The notes under the pieces were generated by a model. That model worked only from the letters and a program-made list of their open reading frames with translations, searched no databases and was not told the origin of the DNA. A stretch of DNA of 52,287 bases, from contig CAYJLW010000023.1 in assembly GCA_964370965.1 (NCBI GenBank), positions 1-52,287 on the forward strand, written 5' to 3'. Source of the DNA: CAYJLW01 sp964370965. Its GTDB lineage: Bacteria > Actinomycetota > Acidimicrobiia > UBA2766. Numbering within the stretch: position 1 is the first letter of the stretch; the number at the start of each line of letters is the position of its first letter. Below are positions 35,226-44,489 of this stretch, piece by piece. Both the position numbers and the translations under genes were made by a program.

Positions 35226-36797
35226 GTGGAACCCGGGAGGCTTGCACCAGTCGATCGTGCGTCGCTGCGCCGGCGCGTCTCGGACTCCCTCGGCCTGTCG
35301 CGCCACCGCCGCGACCGCACGCTGGAGTCCCTGAGCCGGATCCTGCGCGCCGCCGGGGGCACCTTCACGCTCTCGGAGCTGTCCTCCTTCGTGTCCTGCG
35401 AGGTGGAGCGCCTCGTGCACTGCGACCGGGCGGTGTTCCTGGTCGTGGACGAGGACCGCTGCGTGACCGCAGACGGCGGCGTGGACGAGCCCTTCTCCGA
35501 GGTCCCTGCGCTGCAGCGCCTCGTGGAGAGCGGCCTCCCCACGGTGTCGTCGCTCCCCTCCACCGGGGAGCGCACGCTCATGGGTCGCCAGGTGAAGGCC
35601 GCCGTGTACGTGCCTGTGGTGGTGGGCGGCGCCGTGAGGGGCGTGATCGCGGTCGGCCGCCGCAAGCCGGAGTCGATCACACCGGACGACGTGCGCACGC
35701 TCACACAGCTCGGTGACAGCGTGTCCCTCGGCCTCACGAACGCCCTCCTGCACAAGCGGGCGGAGGACGCCGAGCGTGACGCCCGTGTTCTCGTGGAGGC
35801 GGTCGCGGCGCTCAGCCGGCCGCTGCGGGCGGTGGAGGTCGCCGAGGTGGCCTGCCGCCACACCCGCAAGATCGCCCGCGCGCGCCGGGTGCACCTCGCG
35901 GTCTTCGACCCGGAGGGCGATCTCACGATCCTGGGCGGGAACCCGAGCCCGCAGCACCCCGCCGTGCACGCCGACACCGGTCCGCTCCCGGACCCGGTGG
36001 CGCTCGTCGACCACAACCAGGTCGTGACCTGCCGGACCCCGCAGCGCTTCAGCGTGTACGTCCCGGTGGCGGACGACCGCGAGACCCACGCCATCCTGCG
36101 CCTCGACTACCCCGCCGACCACCGCGAGCCCGACGACGCCACCCTGGCTCTCTGCCGGGCGATCGCCGCCCAGACCGCGATCGCCTTGGACCGGGCGGAG
36201 CGCGCCGACGAGCTCCGCCGCCTCGCCACCACCGATCCGCTCACGGGCCTGGCGAACCGTCGCCGCCTCATGGGCGAGCTGCGCCGCGAACTCGCCCGCG
36301 CCCAGCGCCACGACGCCCCGCTGAGCGTGGCCGTGATCGACCTCGACCGCTTCAAGAAGTACAACGACGTCCACGGCCACCTCGCCGGGGACAGGCTGCT
36401 GCGGGAGTTCTCCCAGTCGCTCCTGGCGAACCTCCGGGTGAGCGACCTCGCCGCCCGCCTCGGCGGGGAGGAGTTCCTCCTCGTCCTCCCCGACAGCGAC
36501 GAGGTGGGCGCCCGCCTGGTCGTCGACCGCCTCCGCCAGATCTGGAGGCTCACGGGCACGACCACGTTCAGCGCCGGCATCGCCGAGCTGGGCGGGACGG
36601 TCGACCCGGCGGCGCTCATCGGGCGCGCCGACGTCGCCCTGTACCGGGCGAAGAAGGCGGGCCGGGACCGGATCTGCCTTGCCAGCGGCAACCCGGACGA
36701 CGACGAGCCCTCCCAGGAGGCCCTCTTCGGCCCGGACGAGATGCCCACGCAGCAGATGCTCTTCCCCGCCGAGGAGGCCGTTCTCGACCTCCGGTGA
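35226..36797 (+). CDS. GAF-GAF-GGDEF diguanylate cyclase
   Basis: The 523-residue protein has two GAF-like domains (residues about 60-185 and 190-335). The GGDEF domain has an active GGEEF site (413-417) and an upstream RxxD product-inhibition site (RVSD). It makes c-di-GMP from two GTP. GTG 35226 is the first good start in an open frame that extends upstream; the start is uncertain because no clear ribosome-binding sequence or -10 is seen. The C-terminal tail carries two QxxLF pentapeptides (QEALF at 497-501, QQMLF at 509-513). It is followed 82 nt later by a hybrid kinase on the same strand. Confidence 0.88.
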   Translation: MEPGRLAPVDRASLRRRVSDSLGLSRHRRDRTLESLSRILRAAGGTFTLSELSSFVSCEVERLVHCDRAVFLVVDEDRCVTADGGVDEPFSEVPALQRLVESGLPTVSSLPSTGERTLMGRQVKAAVYVPVVVGGAVRGVIAVGRRKPESITPDDVRTLTQLGDSVSLGLTNALLHKRAEDAERDARVLVEAVAALSRPLRAVEVAEVACRHTRKIARARRVHLAVFDPEGDLTILGGNPSPQHPAVHADTGPLPDPVALVDHNQVVTCRTPQRFSVYVPVADDRETHAILRLDYPADHREPDDATLALCRAIAAQTAIALDRAERADELRRLATTDPLTGLANRRRLMGELRRELARAQRHDAPLSVAVIDLDRFKKYNDVHGHLAGDRLLREFSQSLLANLRVSDLAARLGGEEFLLVLPDSDEVGARLVVDRLRQIWRLTGTTTFSAGIAELGGTVDPAALIGRADVALYRAKKAGRDRICLASGNPDDDEPSQEALFGPDEMPTQQMLFPAEEAVLDLR

Positions 36798-36879
36798 CCG
36801 GACACGACGCGCTGGGTGACGCCCGGCGGCGGAGTGTGGTATTGGTTTGAGACGCGCAGGAAGGAACGGGGGGGATTCA

Positions 36880-38982
36880 GTGGCGTGCGACGGCACATTC
36901 GACGATCAGATCGCCGCCGCGCAGCGCCTCCTCCACTCGCTCTCCAACACCACAGAAGCGGCAAGAGACGCGGAGGAGTGGCAGGCTGTCGCAGAGGGGG
37001 CGATCGAGGCCCTGCACGTCTCCCTCGAGGAGCTCCGTGTGGCGGGCGAGGAGATCGCGGCCCGTACCGAGGAGGTCGCCGCCGGTCGCGAGGTCCTCGA
37101 TGCAGAGCGGTACCGATACCAGGAGCTGTTCCGCGACGCCCCCGACCCCTATCTCGTGAGCGACCTCCGCGGAGTGATCCGCGAGGTGAACAAGGCCGCG
37201 GAACACCTCCTCGCGACGCCCGCCGCTCACCTGGAGGGCAGCCTGCTCGTCTCGTTCGTGCACCCCGACAACAGGCCGGAGTTCCGCAGACGCCTCGCAG
37301 CCGTGACGACGCCCGGGGGCGGGAAGCCGTCGTCGGCGGACTGGGAAGCGGGGATCGTCCCCCGGGGTGGCGGCGTCGTTCCCTCTCTCCTGCGTGTGGT
37401 GACGAACCGTTCCCGGGGCGCCGAGCCCGGCCTCCGCTGGATGATCCGGGACCTCACGACCCAACGGGAGAGCGCCGCCGTGGCGGTGAGCGAGGGCATG
37501 CTGCGCAGGCTGCTTGCGGCGGCCCCAATGGGGATGTACGCCACGGGACCGGAGCGACGGGTCGTGTTCGCGAACCGCCGGGCCGAGGAGATCACGGGGC
37601 GGACCCTCACCGGCGTCCCGGTGGAGGAGCTGGTCTCCGCCGTGTACCGGGACGCCCGGGGCCGGGTCCAGCGATGGGCGGAAGTGCCGTCCCGCGCAGG
37701 CGAGCCCATGACGGTGCGCCTGCGGATCGCCCGCCCGGACGGTTCCCTGCGCTGGGTCGACCAGACGGCGTCGGCACTCCCGGCGCGCGGAGCACTCCCC
37801 GGAGGCCTGATCGTGGCGCTCCAGGACGTCACGACGGCCGTGGAGGCGAGGGAGGAGCGTGAAGGCCTGCAGCGCCAGCTCCTGGCGGCCCGCCAGCAGG
37901 AGCTTGCCGGGCGTCTGGCGGAGGATCTCGCCCACGACTTCGGCAACGTCCTGCTCGTGGTCACGGGCCATTGCGAGATGCTCCTCGCCGGCGATCTCGC
38001 CCCGGCCCAGCGCGAACGCGTTGACGAGATCCTGGCGGCGGCACAGCGAGCCGACAGGCTCGTCGAGGGGCTCCTGCATTTCGGGCGCCCGGCGGCGACG
38101 ACGCCCGTGGACGTGGACCTGAACACGCTCGTCTCGTCGGCCCCCCCGATGCTGGAGGCGGTCCTGGGGGAACGGGTGACCCTGGAGGTGCGTGTGCCCG
38201 CGGCGCCGTCCTGGGTGAGCGCCGACCCCGACGAGATCCGCCAGCTCCTCGTGAACCTGGCCCTGAACGCCAGGGACGCCATGTTGGGGGGAGGGGAGGT
38301 CACGATCGAGGTGGGCCGCGAGAAGGTCCCGGACCCGGGCTCCAGCGGAGAGCTCGTGTCCCTCACCGTGGCCGACACCGGGGTGGGAATGGACACGGAG
38401 ACCCTCGCCCGGGCCGGTGAGGCCTTCTTCACAACGAAAGGCGCCCGTCGGGGCTCAGGTCTGGGCCTCACCATCGTGCAGGGCATCGTCGAGCGTGACG
38501 GCGGCTCCCTCACGGTCGAGAGCGAGCCCGGGGTGGGCACGACGATGCGGATCCTCCTCCCGGAGGCGACCGCCCCGACCCACGCCCCCCCGGCACCGGC
38601 GACGGCGGCCCACGCGGGCGCCACGGTGCTCGTCGTCGACGACGACGCCGCCGTCCGCACGCTCATGGCCGAGTCGCTGCGGGGGGACTACGAGGTGATC
38701 GTGGCCTACGACGGCGCCGACGCCCTCGAGAAGGCGGCGGCGCACCCCCGGCCGATCGACGTCCTGGTCACAGACATGACGATGCCCGGGGTCCAGGGAG
38801 CGGAGCTGGCAATGCGCCTGCGCGAGAGGCACCCCGAGACCCGGGTGCTCGTGGTCTCGGGCCAGAAGGAGCCCTCCCGGAGAAGGATCCGCCGTGTCCG
38901 CGCCGCGTTCCTGGCGAAGCCCTTCCACCCCGCTACGCTCCGAGAGGCGGTGGCTGACCTGCTCCCGGGTCCGCGCCACTGA
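36880..38982 (+). CDS. PAS-PAS hybrid histidine kinase with receiver
   Basis: The 700-residue soluble kinase starts at GTG 36880 after an AGGAAGGA stretch. It has a coiled N-terminus (LEELRVAGEEIAARTEEVAA) and PAS domains at about 80-200 and 210-330. The HisKA phospho-acceptor is His352 in LAEDLAHDFGNVL. The ATPase has NLALNARDAM, DTGVGMD and GSGLGL, and the C-terminal receiver has Asp632 (VTDMTMP) and a Lys in AKPF. The DHxFxN-type HisKA is the NtrB-like group. It would autophosphorylate and pass phosphate to its own receiver or onward. It ends 13 nt before a convergent OmpR gene. Confidence 0.91.
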   Translation: MACDGTFDDQIAAAQRLLHSLSNTTEAARDAEEWQAVAEGAIEALHVSLEELRVAGEEIAARTEEVAAGREVLDAERYRYQELFRDAPDPYLVSDLRGVIREVNKAAEHLLATPAAHLEGSLLVSFVHPDNRPEFRRRLAAVTTPGGGKPSSADWEAGIVPRGGGVVPSLLRVVTNRSRGAEPGLRWMIRDLTTQRESAAVAVSEGMLRRLLAAAPMGMYATGPERRVVFANRRAEEITGRTLTGVPVEELVSAVYRDARGRVQRWAEVPSRAGEPMTVRLRIARPDGSLRWVDQTASALPARGALPGGLIVALQDVTTAVEAREEREGLQRQLLAARQQELAGRLAEDLAHDFGNVLLVVTGHCEMLLAGDLAPAQRERVDEILAAAQRADRLVEGLLHFGRPAATTPVDVDLNTLVSSAPPMLEAVLGERVTLEVRVPAAPSWVSADPDEIRQLLVNLALNARDAMLGGGEVTIEVGREKVPDPGSSGELVSLTVADTGVGMDTETLARAGEAFFTTKGARRGSGLGLTIVQGIVERDGGSLTVESEPGVGTTMRILLPEATAPTHAPPAPATAAHAGATVLVVDDDAAVRTLMAESLRGDYEVIVAYDGADALEKAAAHPRPIDVLVTDMTMPGVQGAELAMRLRERHPETRVLVVSGQKEPSRRRIRRVRAAFLAKPFHPATLREAVADLLPGPRH

Positions 38983-38995
38983 GCGGGGCCGTGCA

Positions 38996-39739
38996 TCAGG
39001 CGCCCGATTCGAAGCGGTACCCGACGCCCCGCGCGGTGGTGATCCAGGCGGGTACGAGGGGGTCGCGCTCGATCTTCAAGCGGATGCGACGGATGTGCTC
39101 CGTGACGGTGGCGGGGCTCTGCCAGTCCTCGCTCGAGTCCCACACCGCATGCAGGAGCTGCTCGCGGCCGAACACCTGGCGGGGCGAGGACGCCAGGTAG
39201 GCGAGGAGGTCGAACTCCTTCGCCGTGAGCTCGACGGGTTCGCCGTCGACGAGGACCGCGCGGGTGGCGGGATCAACGGTGAGGCCGGGGAACCGGAGGG
39301 CGGCGGTGGACGCGGGGCCGCGGACGCGACGCATGACGGTGCGCACGCGGGCGACGAGCTCGCGCACGGAGAAGGGCTTCACCACGTAGTCGTCGGCGCC
39401 GAGCTCGAGGCCCACGACCCGGTCGGCCTCGGCGCGGCGGCCGGTGAGGAGGATGACGGGCACGTTGCTGCGGCGCCGCATCTCCTTGAGGACGTCGATG
39501 CCGCCCATCTCGGGGAGGACGACGTCGAGGATGACGACGTCGGGCCGCCAGGCGTCGAGGAGCTCGAGGGCGAGCCGGCCGTCGGCGGCTTCCTCCACGG
39601 CGAACGCGTCGCCTTCCTCGCGGAACGCGTCGGCGACGACGCGGCGGGTGGCCTTGTCGTCGTCGACGACAAGGACGGCGACCTGGCTACGTGGCTTCCG
39701 GCCGCCTGCGGTCCAGGTGACGGTGGCCTCTTCTGGCAT
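38996..39739 (-). CDS. OmpR-family response regulator
   Basis: The 247-residue protein has a receiver with the acid pair VDDDK, phospho-acceptor Asp72 (VILDVVLPEMGG) and Lys in VVKPFSV. A C-terminal winged helix follows (LTAKEFDLLAYLASSPRQVF, then TVTEHIRRIRLKIE). It binds DNA as a dimer when phosphorylated. It starts at ATG 39739. A close paralogue lies at 48928-49686 at the other end of the signalling run. The 242-bp region between its start and the next gene holds inverted and direct repeats that are candidate sites for it. Confidence 0.93.
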   Translation of the reverse strand: MPEEATVTWTAGGRKPRSQVAVLVVDDDKATRRVVADAFREEGDAFAVEEAADGRLALELLDAWRPDVVILDVVLPEMGGIDVLKEMRRRSNVPVILLTGRRAEADRVVGLELGADDYVVKPFSVRELVARVRTVMRRVRGPASTAALRFPGLTVDPATRAVLVDGEPVELTAKEFDLLAYLASSPRQVFGREQLLHAVWDSSEDWQSPATVTEHIRRIRLKIERDPLVPAWITTARGVGYRFESGA

Positions 39740-39761
39740 TGAGCCCCCCCCCCTGCACTCG

Positions 39762-39804
39762 AACGGTTGTGCAGCCGTTGGGCTCACGTCGCTGGTGACG
39801 TGAG
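39762..39804. promoter_or_regulatory. Two inverted repeats upstream of the OmpR regulator
   Basis: AACGGTTG (39762-39769) and CAGCCGTT (39772-39779) form a hairpin with one mismatch. CTCACGTC (39783-39790) and GACGTGAG (39797-39804) are a perfect inverted repeat around GCTGGT. They lie between the divergent OmpR gene and the GGDEF operon. Confidence 0.5.
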
Positions 39805-39954
39805 ATTCACCAGTCAGGATAGACACCCATGCGGCTCGTGTCGACGGGGAAACGTAACCGGTTCGCGTGCACCGGTGACGTCGTCCCCCGCCCCGCAACA
39901 GACGTCCGGGCACCGGCTCACCCCGCCCGGTGCCCGGGCGTCACACCCACATGA

Positions 39955-39964
39955 GGCTCACGTC
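39955..39964. promoter_or_regulatory. Second copy of GGCTCACGTC before the GGDEF operon
   Basis: The ten bases GGCTCACGTC at 39781-39790 recur at 39955-39964, just before the Shine-Dalgarno of the operon. Direct repeats around 170 bp apart on both sides of a divergent region are a candidate for one regulator binding both promoters. Confidence 0.4.
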
Positions 39965-39981
39965 ACCCGGAGGTCCGTGCC

Positions 39982-41013
39982 ATGCGAAGGGAAAGCCGAT
40001 CCGGCGGACCCGGGCGAGCGTCCACTGACGCCGTAGTCACTTCTGACCACACGGCGGACCTGCTCGTGCTCCTGGACGGCGGCCTCGCCCTCCAGCACGA
40101 GGCCGACCCCGAAGACCTCGCCCGGCTGGCGGCGGACACGGCCGCCCGCGTGCTGCACGCCGCCGCCACCGCCCTCCTCCTGGGCGACACCGCCGCCGCC
40201 CTATCGCTCGCCGCGGGCAGCCCCGACGCCGCCCGCCTCGCCCGCGCCCCGGCCCCCACGGCGCCGCTGGTGGCCGGTTGTCTGCGCTCGGGAACCACCA
40301 GGGCGGTTCCGGCGACGACCGCCCCGGCGGACGCCCCGGCGCCGCACTCCCTCGTCGCCGGCCTCCGCGCGGGCCGGCGCCACGTCGGCGTCATCCTGGT
40401 CACACGCCCCCCGGAAGCGGCCGCGTTCGACGACCACGACGTCCTCCTCGGCGGCCGTCTCGCCGTCCAGGCCGCCTTGAGCCTCGACCGGCTCCGCGCC
40501 CTCGACGACCTCGCCCGAGCGGCGTCGCGCGACGAGCTCACGGGGGTGGGGAACCGCCGTCACGCCTCCCGCCTGCTGGGGTCCCTGCGCCCCGGCGACG
40601 CCGTGGTCCTCGTGGACGTGGACAACCTCAAGGACGTCAACGACACCCTCGGCCACGCCGCCGGCGACGCCCTCCTCAGCGGCCTCGGGTGCCACCTCGG
40701 CCACCACGTCCGCGACGACGACGCCGTGGCCCGCCTGGGTGGGGACGAGTTCCTCGTCGTGCTACGGGGAATCGGCAACAACGCCTCCGCCGTGGCAGAG
40801 CGTCTCGTGCGCGAGTGGCGCTCGGCCCGGCTCGGCTCCACCCTGAGCATGGGGGTGGCAGTGCACAGGAAGGGTGCGTTGGCGGCGGACACGCTCGCCC
40901 AGGCGGACTCGGCGCTGCTCTCCGCCAAGGAGTCGGGGCGCGACCGCGTCCGCCTCGACCCCCGACGGAGCTTCGCCCGCTCCGGGACGGGCCGCCCCGC
41001 AGGGGCGGGATGA
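39982..41013 (+). CDS. GGDEF diguanylate cyclase (first gene of the signalling operon)
   Basis: The 343-residue protein has a GAF-like N-terminal sensor rich in Ala (residues about 25-170) and a GGDEF domain. The active site is GGDEF at 253-257, with an RxxD inhibitory site (RDDD) five residues upstream. VDVDNLKDVNDTLGHAAGD carries the metal and substrate region. It makes c-di-GMP. ATG 39982 has GGAGG about 10 nt before it. Its stop overlaps the next gene's start by 4 nt (ATGA), directly coupling a cyclase to a c-di-GMP phosphodiesterase. Confidence 0.91.
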   Translation: MRRESRSGGPGRASTDAVVTSDHTADLLVLLDGGLALQHEADPEDLARLAADTAARVLHAAATALLLGDTAAALSLAAGSPDAARLARAPAPTAPLVAGCLRSGTTRAVPATTAPADAPAPHSLVAGLRAGRRHVGVILVTRPPEAAAFDDHDVLLGGRLAVQAALSLDRLRALDDLARAASRDELTGVGNRRHASRLLGSLRPGDAVVLVDVDNLKDVNDTLGHAAGDALLSGLGCHLGHHVRDDDAVARLGGDEFLVVLRGIGNNASAVAERLVREWRSARLGSTLSMGVAVHRKGALAADTLAQADSALLSAKESGRDRVRLDPRRSFARSGTGRPAGAG

Positions 41014-41816
41014 GGCCCGCTCCCGCCCAGTCGCCGGCGCCGGAGTTGACGTTCCTCACAGGCCGTTCCCGCGCCACCACCGGCCGGGCCACCACCGGCC
41101 GGGGAGCGCGGCGCCGCCTCCTCCGGGTGGTGTCGGACCACGAGTTCACGCCCTACTTCCAGGCGATCGTGGACCTGCGCACGGGCCGCATCGTGGGCTG
41201 CGAGGCTCTCACACGCTGGCACGACGGCACCAGCCCGCAGCTCCGCTTCGCACAGGCAACACGTCTCGGCGTCGGCCTCGAGGTGGAACGGGCCACGGCC
41301 GCCGCGGCCCTCGCCGCTGCCCGCGAGATCGACCCGGACACGTTCCTGAGCGTGAACGCCTCTGCCGCCCTGATGACCGCGGACGGCGAGATCGCCGGCC
41401 TCCTCGACGGCACGCGCCGTGCCGTGGTCCTGGAGATCACCGAGCACGAGCCGGTCGCCGACTACGGGCCCGTCCGGGAGGCCCTCGCCCGCCTCCGCCC
41501 GGCGGTGCGCCTCGCGGTCGACGACGCCGGCGCCGGCTACGCCAGCCTCCGCCACGTCCTCGCCCTCCGCCCCGACGTCATCAAGCTCGACATGTGCTGG
41601 GTCCGCGGGATCGACACGGACTCACCCCGGCGGACCCTCGTCGCCGGCCTGGGCCGCGTCGCTGAGGAGATGGGCAGTGTGCTCCTCGCCGAGGGAGTGG
41701 AGACACGGGGCGAGCGCGACACCCTGCGCCGCCTCGGCGTGGAACTCGGCCAGGGCTACCTCTTCGGCCGGCCCGCCCCCGCCGCCGCCCTCGCATGCGA
41801 ACGATGCTGCGGCTGA
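41010..41816 (+). CDS. EAL-domain c-di-GMP phosphodiesterase
   Basis: This 268-residue, essentially stand-alone EAL protein has Glu65 (CEALTRW), an Asn in LSVNASA, EITEHE, DDAGAGYASL in place of the usual DDFGTGYSSL, IKLDM, AEGVET and GQGYLFGRP. All catalytic and metal residues appear present. It hydrolyses c-di-GMP to pGpG. A 15-bp tandem repeat near the start encodes RATTGRATTGR. Its EAL domain is strikingly similar to the one at 45685, a tandem paralogue. It starts inside the stop of the cyclase gene and ends 10 nt before the next start. Confidence 0.92.
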   Translation: MRPAPAQSPAPELTFLTGRSRATTGRATTGRGARRRLLRVVSDHEFTPYFQAIVDLRTGRIVGCEALTRWHDGTSPQLRFAQATRLGVGLEVERATAAAALAAAREIDPDTFLSVNASAALMTADGEIAGLLDGTRRAVVLEITEHEPVADYGPVREALARLRPAVRLAVDDAGAGYASLRHVLALRPDVIKLDMCWVRGIDTDSPRRTLVAGLGRVAEEMGSVLLAEGVETRGERDTLRRLGVELGQGYLFGRPAPAAALACERCCG

Positions 41817-41826
41817 AGGGAGAGTT

Positions 41827-44103
41827 GTGTCTCAGTTGACGGAACTCCCGAGCCGGAACCCCGATCATGGTTCCGTGCAGCCATCACAGACGGGGACGAA
41901 CGGCGTGTACGGAGCGAAGACCCCCGAGCGGCCGGCGGAGCACCGCCGGCGGCGCGCAGGACGCGAGGCCACGGTGGCCGCGGCCGCCCTGTCCGTGGGG
42001 CTGCTGGCCTACTTCGGCGTCGCTGGAGGCACTCCCGCCGCGGCGCGGGTGGGCGCGATCACCTGGTTCGTGGCTGCTGCGACGGGCGCCGTGACGGCCG
42101 CGCTCGCGGCGCGGGTGCGCACGGGGCGGGCCCGCCTCACCTGGGCGCTCATCGCCTTGGCCTCGGTCGCGTGGGCGGCCGGGGACGTGGCCTGGTACGT
42201 CAACCGGTTCCTCCGCCACACGGATGCCTTCCCCTCCCTCTCCGACGCCTTCTGGGTGTGGGCCGCCCCGTGCGCCCTGGCGGGAATCCTCGTCTACCCG
42301 ACGGCGACCCTGAGCGCCGCCGGCCGGGCGCGGGCGGCTCTCGACGGCCTCGTCGTCGGCGCGGCGCTCCTGTTCCTCTCCTGGCCGCTGGTGCTGGGCC
42401 CCATCCTCCAGCAGTCGGGCTTGCCCGCCTTCACGATCGCCGTGAGCTTGTGGTACCCGGCCGGGGACGTCGTCGTGCTGTCGGTGCTCGCCGCCGTCCT
42501 CACGCAGGGCACGCGTGGCAAGGGTGCGTTCCTCGTCCTGGCCTCGGGGCTCGCCCTGTACGCCGTCGCCGACACGCTCTGGGGCTACCAGATCCTCAAC
42601 GGGGAGTACTCCCCCGGCACCGGGACCGACGCCCTCTACGGCATCGCCCCTCTCTGGGTCGCCCTGGCGGGATTCCGGGCCTTCCTCCGCCCCGACCGGG
42701 CCCCGCCGTCGCCCGAGGGGCGTCCCCTGCTCGCCGGCCCGCTGTTGCCCTACGCTCTCCTGTTCCTGATCGGCGTGGGCGTCGCCGTCGCCCGCCCGCG
42801 GTTCCTCTCGAACCCCGCGCTGGCGTGGCTGGGAGCGGTCGTCTTCACACTCGTGGTCCTCCGCCAGGTCGCGGTCACCTTGGAGAACTGGCGGCTGCGC
42901 TGCGCCTTGGAGCGCGACGTCGAGGAGCGCACCGCGGAGGCCGCCGGCCTCCAGCGCACGCGCGACCTCATCCTGGACGCCGCCGCGGACGGCATCCTCG
43001 GCCTCGACACCGACGGGCGGATCACGTTCGCCAACCGCGTGGCGCTCGACCTCCTCGACACGCACGACGCCCGGGGCCGCACGTTCCACGACGTCGCCGG
43101 CCACCGCCTCACCACCGGCGACCTCTGCACGGGCGAAGACTGCAAGGTCACCACCGCCCTCTCCGGGCTCCCCACGCACAGCGAACCCGGAGAGGTCTTC
43201 GAGGGGGCGTCCGGCACCCAGAGATCCGTGGAGTACGCCGCCACGCCCATCGTGAGGGAGGGCCGCCCGGTGGGCGCCGTCGTCGTCTTCCGCGACGTCA
43301 CGGAGCGCGCGAAGGTGGACCGCATGAAGGACGAGCTCGTCTCCGTGGTGAGCCACGAGCTCCGCACCCCCCTCACGTCGATCCGGGGCTCGCTCAGCCT
43401 CCTGGCGAGCGGGCGTCTCGGCGAGCTCGAGGGCCAGGCCGCCGAGCTCGTCGACATCGCCGCCTCGAGCTCCGAGCGCCTCGCCCGCCTCGTCGACGAC
43501 ATCCTCGACCTCGCCCGGCTGGAGTCCGGCACCCTGGAGCTCAACCTCGAGGCGTGCGATGTGGTGCAGCTCGTGGCGGAGGCCGCCCGGGCCATGTGGT
43601 CGCAGGCCTCCGAGCGCGGGGTCGAACTCGTCGCCACCGGCGAGCCCCTCATCCTCCCGGAAGCCGACTTCGACCGCATCCAGCAGGTGCTCACGAACCT
43701 GATCGGCAACGCCGTGAAGTTCTCCGAACCCGGGGGGGAGGTGCGCGTGTCCGTGGCCGCGGAGGGCCACGAAGCCGTCTTCGAGGTGAAGGACCACGGC
43801 GTCGGCATCCCCCCCCAGCACATCGAGGCCGTCTTCGAGCGCTTCCATCAGGTCGACGCCACGACGCGGCGCTCCACGGGAGGGACCGGTCTCGGCCTCG
43901 CCATCTGCCGCAACATCGTCGACCTCCACGGCGGGCGGATCTGGGCCGAAAGCGTCCCCGGGAAGGGGAGCAAGCTCTCCTTCGCCCTCCCGCTCTCGCG
44001 CCGACACGAAGCGACCTACGGGCTCCGCCACTCGCCGGCGGTCGGGGCGGGGGTGACGGCCGCCGTGGCGGCAGGGTCCGGCCGGACGGGGGAACGCCCG
44101 TGA
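41827..44103 (+). CDS. Membrane histidine kinase with seven to eight TM helices and PAS
   Basis: The 758-residue protein starts at GTG 41827, after AAGGGAGA. Residues about 45-365 hold seven to eight hydrophobic helices (LALYAVADTLWGYQILNGEY lies among them), an integral-membrane sensor module. A PAS domain follows at about 385-490, then HisKA with His510 in SVVSHELRTPL. The ATPase has NLIGNAVKF, DHGVGIPP and GTGLGLAI. It senses a membrane-borne signal and phosphorylates the receivers that follow. Its stop overlaps the next gene by 4 nt (GTGA). Confidence 0.9.
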   Translation: MSQLTELPSRNPDHGSVQPSQTGTNGVYGAKTPERPAEHRRRRAGREATVAAAALSVGLLAYFGVAGGTPAAARVGAITWFVAAATGAVTAALAARVRTGRARLTWALIALASVAWAAGDVAWYVNRFLRHTDAFPSLSDAFWVWAAPCALAGILVYPTATLSAAGRARAALDGLVVGAALLFLSWPLVLGPILQQSGLPAFTIAVSLWYPAGDVVVLSVLAAVLTQGTRGKGAFLVLASGLALYAVADTLWGYQILNGEYSPGTGTDALYGIAPLWVALAGFRAFLRPDRAPPSPEGRPLLAGPLLPYALLFLIGVGVAVARPRFLSNPALAWLGAVVFTLVVLRQVAVTLENWRLRCALERDVEERTAEAAGLQRTRDLILDAAADGILGLDTDGRITFANRVALDLLDTHDARGRTFHDVAGHRLTTGDLCTGEDCKVTTALSGLPTHSEPGEVFEGASGTQRSVEYAATPIVREGRPVGAVVVFRDVTERAKVDRMKDELVSVVSHELRTPLTSIRGSLSLLASGRLGELEGQAAELVDIAASSSERLARLVDDILDLARLESGTLELNLEACDVVQLVAEAARAMWSQASERGVELVATGEPLILPEADFDRIQQVLTNLIGNAVKFSEPGGEVRVSVAAEGHEAVFEVKDHGVGIPPQHIEAVFERFHQVDATTRRSTGGTGLGLAICRNIVDLHGGRIWAESVPGKGSKLSFALPLSRRHEATYGLRHSPAVGAGVTAAVAAGSGRTGERP

Positions 44104-44489
44104 AGAAGCACCGCGTGCTCGTCGTCGACGACGACGACGCCATCAGGGAGATCGTCGAGATCGCCCTCGGCACACTCGCCGGATGGGACGTGGAGACCGC
44201 CGGCGGCGGCGAGGAGGCGCTCCAGATGGCGCGGCGTCACCCGCCCGACGGCATCCTCCTCGACGTCATGATGCCCGGCCTCGACGGCCCCGGGGTCCTC
44301 CGCCACCTCCGCGCCGACCCCACCACGCGCGCCGTGCACGTCGCCCTGCTCACGGCCAAGGCCTCCCCCATGGACCGGGGCGCCTACTCGAGCCTCCCCA
44401 TAGACGGCGTGATCACGAAGCCCTTCGACCCCATCGGCCTCCCGGACGACGTCGCCGCCCTCTTCGGCTGGAACCGCGACGATGCCTGA
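44100..44489 (+). CDS. Single-domain response regulator
   Basis: The 129-residue protein is only a receiver. It has the acid cluster VDDDDAIRE, phospho-acceptor Asp55 (LLDVMMPG), LLTAKAS and Lys in ITKPFDP. It has no output domain, so it acts as a phosphate shuttle or sink, CheY/Spo0F-like. It begins in a GTGA overlap with the kinase, and its end overlaps the Hpt-receiver gene by 8 nt. Confidence 0.92.
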   Translation: MKKHRVLVVDDDDAIREIVEIALGTLAGWDVETAGGGEEALQMARRHPPDGILLDVMMPGLDGPGVLRHLRADPTTRAVHVALLTAKASPMDRGAYSSLPIDGVITKPFDPIGLPDDVAALFGWNRDDA

